Positions 62,270-64,000 of a stretch of DNA of 64,000 nucleotides are shown here, piece after piece. The notes beneath the pieces were generated by a model. The model was not told the origin of the DNA. It saw only the letters and a program-made list of their open reading frames with translations, and did no database searches. Source of the DNA: Devosia aquimaris (lineage in GTDB: Bacteria; Pseudomonadota; Alphaproteobacteria; Rhizobiales; Devosiaceae). A program made the position numbers and the translations under genes. Positions within the stretch are counted from its first letter, which is position 1. Each line of letters starts with the position of its first letter. Where the stretch lies: positions 451,426 through 515,425 of the forward strand of contig NZ_JAIEZN010000001.1 of assembly GCF_020169335.1 (NCBI RefSeq), given 5' to 3'.

Positions 62270-62941
62270 GTGAAGATATTGCTGATCGAGGATGATCGGG
62301 AGGCCGCGAGCTATCTGATGCAGGCCCTGGATGAGGCCGGGCATATCACCCATCACGCCGCTGACGGCGAAACCGGCTACGCCATGGCCTCGGGCATGGA
62401 CTATGACGTGCTGATCGTGGATCGCATGCTGCCCCGCCGCGATGGTCTGTCGATCGTGGAATCGCTGCGCGCCGAGGACGACAAGACGCCCGTGCTGATC
62501 CTGTCCGCTTTGGGCGAGGTCGATGACCGGGTCACCGGCCTGCGCGCCGGCGGCGATGACTATCTCACCAAGCCCTATGCCTTTACCGAACTCTTGGCCC
62601 GTGTTGAAGTGCTGGCGCGTCGCTCGAGCCCCACTGAGGCCGCCACCAGCTACGCCGTGGCCGGGCTCACCCTTGACCGTCTCTCGCGCAAGGTCGAGCG
62701 CGATGGCGAGACCATCCTGCTGCAGCCGCGCGAATTCCGCCTGCTCGAATATCTGATGAAGAATGCCGGCAAGGTGGTGACCCGCACCATGCTGCTCGAG
62801 AACGTCTGGGACTATCATTTCGATCCGCAGACCAATGTCATCGACGTGCACATGTCCCGCCTGCGCTCCAAGATCGACAAGGGCCACGCCACCCCGCTGC
62901 TGCATACCGTGCGCGGCGCCGGCTACATGATCCGCGAGTAG
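62270..62941 (+). CDS. OmpR-family response regulator
   Basis: The 223-aa regulator has Asp51 (LIVDRMLPRRDGL), acidic residues Glu7-Asp8-Asp9, Lys in LTKPYAFTELLARVEVL, and a winged helix with LLQPREFRLLEYLMKNAGKVVTRTMLLENVWDYHFDPQTNVIDVHMSRLRSKI, a form found in CusR/TctD/QseB-type regulators. GTG 62270 (or GTG 62267) is preceded by CGGGAG. It is followed 4 bp later by its kinase. The position after ccm-degP matches other rhizobia. Confidence 0.9.
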   Translation: MKILLIEDDREAASYLMQALDEAGHITHHAADGETGYAMASGMDYDVLIVDRMLPRRDGLSIVESLRAEDDKTPVLILSALGEVDDRVTGLRAGGDDYLTKPYAFTELLARVEVLARRSSPTEAATSYAVAGLTLDRLSRKVERDGETILLQPREFRLLEYLMKNAGKVVTRTMLLENVWDYHFDPQTNVIDVHMSRLRSKIDKGHATPLLHTVRGAGYMIRE

Positions 62942-62945
62942 CCCC

Positions 62946-64000
62946 TTGAGCCGCTTTACCCAGCTGCTGCGCACATCCACGGTCAGGCTGACGGCGACGT
63001 TCATCCTGATCTTCTCGCTGTTTGCCATCCTGCTGCTGGCCTTCATCGGCTGGCAATCGAGCGTGTCCATCCAGCGCCAGCAGGCCAACGACATCGACCG
63101 CGAGGTGCAGGTGCTGCAGCGGCTTGACGCCAACCAGGGCATCCGCGCCGTGGCCATCGCGGTGCAGCGGGTCTCGCGCGCCCCGGGGCCGGGGGTCTAT
63201 TATCTCGGCGATGCCGCCGGCCAGTTCCTCCTGGGCAATGTCACGGACGTACCCCCCGAGGTGCTGCGCGAGCCGGGCACCTATAGCTTCAACTATGAGC
63301 GGGCCGACAGCCTGGCCGACACGGTCGACGCCATCGAGGGCAAGCCGGATCGGCCCAGCAAGGCCGGCTATGCCGTGGTGCGCTCTGTGGCGCTGAGCAA
63401 TGGCATGCGGCTGATCGTGGGGCGCGATGTCGTCGAGCGGCGCGGCTTCTCGGCCATTATCGTGCAGAGCTTCCTGTTCGGCGTGCTGGGCATCGTGCTG
63501 TTTTCGGTGATTGCCGGTGGCATCACCGCGCGCCGCGTGCTGCGTCGCATCGACACCATCCGCGACACCTCCACCAAGATCATGTCGGGTAATCTGAGCG
63601 AACGCGTGCCGGTGACCAAGCGCAATGACGAGTTCGACGGCCTGGCCACCAACCTCAACGCCATGCTCGACCGCATCGAACAATTGCTGCAGGGGCTCAA
63701 GGAGGTCACCGACAATGTGGCCCATGATCTCAAGACGCCGCTGACCCGGCTGCGCAACCAGGCCGAGTCGGCACTGCGCGATGGTGCATCGGACGAAAGC
63801 CGCAAGCAGGCACTGGCCACCACCATTGCCGAGAGCGACCGGCTGATCCAGACATTCAATGCCCTGCTGATGATCGCCCGCGTCGAAGCCGGCGCGCCGT
63901 CGGGCGCCCTGACCGAGATCGACGTCAGCGCCGTCGTTGCAGATTTGGCCGAGCTATATGGCCCCGTTGCCGAGGATGAGGGCATTGCGGTCACCACCGA
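62946..64000 (+). CDS. sensor histidine kinase (3' end outside window)
   Basis: The reading frame opens at TTG 62946 (MSRFTQLLRTSTVRLTATF), 4 bp after the regulator stop, and runs out of the window. Visible are 351 residues: membrane helix 1 (about 14-35), a periplasmic loop (36-166), helix 2 (168-193), HAMP (194-247) and the HisKA His260 (DNVAHDLKTPLTRLRNQAE). The ATPase domain is missing because of the window edge. It is the likely partner of the OmpR-type regulator. Confidence 0.9.
   Translation, partial: MSRFTQLLRTSTVRLTATFILIFSLFAILLLAFIGWQSSVSIQRQQANDIDREVQVLQRLDANQGIRAVAIAVQRVSRAPGPGVYYLGDAAGQFLLGNVTDVPPEVLREPGTYSFNYERADSLADTVDAIEGKPDRPSKAGYAVVRSVALSNGMRLIVGRDVVERRGFSAIIVQSFLFGVLGIVLFSVIAGGITARRVLRRIDTIRDTSTKIMSGNLSERVPVTKRNDEFDGLATNLNAMLDRIEQLLQGLKEVTDNVAHDLKTPLTRLRNQAESALRDGASDESRKQALATTIAESDRLIQTFNALLMIARVEAGAPSGALTEIDVSAVVADLAELYGPVAEDEGIAVTT

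Overview
The window is a high-GC alphaproteobacterial chromosome segment. Its gene set points to the Hyphomicrobiales, and I think most likely a Devosia-like genus. Supporting signs are a MucR/Ros regulator, a seven-gene Mrp antiporter operon, a PhoPQ/FeuPQ-type two-component pair behind a small secreted protein, and a ccmI-ccmE-ccmF-ccmH-degP-regulator-kinase block in the usual rhizobial order. The genus is inferred from gene content and style; no rRNA or marker gene is present. I see no rRNA, complete tRNA, insertion sequence, integrase or CRISPR array.

Layout. 1-9 kb holds housekeeping genes: a truncated SDR/epimerase, a ReAV-type L-asparaginase, a Tat-exported beta-helix protein, a HerA-like ATPase, a LOG-like protein, a lone receiver domain, Fe-type superoxide dismutase and oligopeptidase B. 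9.2-15.2 kb is mrpABCDEFG, a multisubunit Na+/H+ antiporter operon with overlapping starts and stops. 15.3-22.6 kb is a regulatory and cell-envelope neighbourhood: MucR, a DnaA-domain-IV-like protein, a DUF6456-like protein, SufE, a PAS histidine kinase of the DivJ/PleC class, a peptidoglycan-binding protein, DUF1491 and DUF2336. 22.7-33.6 kb carries mixed envelope and metabolic genes: chromate transporter, S66 carboxypeptidase, a DUF1214/DUF1254-like pair, a class A penicillin-binding protein, a YcgN-type protein, a degenerate GGDEF protein, a YegD-like Hsp70 and DUF2254.

33.75-48.97 kb is the most distinctive region. It is a complete, co-directional gene transfer agent (GTA) head-tail cluster in the order of the Rhodobacter capsulatus GTA: small and large terminase, portal, g3.5-like, prohead protease, capsid, adaptors, tail proteins, short tape measure, DUF2460, DUF2163, NlpC peptidase and the large host-specificity protein. 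A GH108 endolysin follows directly. There is no integrase, repressor or replication gene. Two lower-GC genes of unknown function, with their own terminator, sit between the portal and g3.5. A nested palindrome separates capsid and adaptor, and a REP-like hairpin separates tape measure and DUF2460.

49-64 kb holds a small secreted protein plus FeuP/FeuQ-like two-component pair, a surface-antigen-type lipoprotein, a conserved unknown, a diverged and shortened sarcosine-oxidase-like flavoprotein pair, the cytochrome c maturation operon ccmI-E-F-H, the DegP protease, and an OmpR-type regulator with its kinase cut off at the window end.

The best candidates for something undescribed are the two-gene insert inside the GTA, the endolysin with an in-frame internal start for a holin-like tail, and the palindromes at GTA gene borders.
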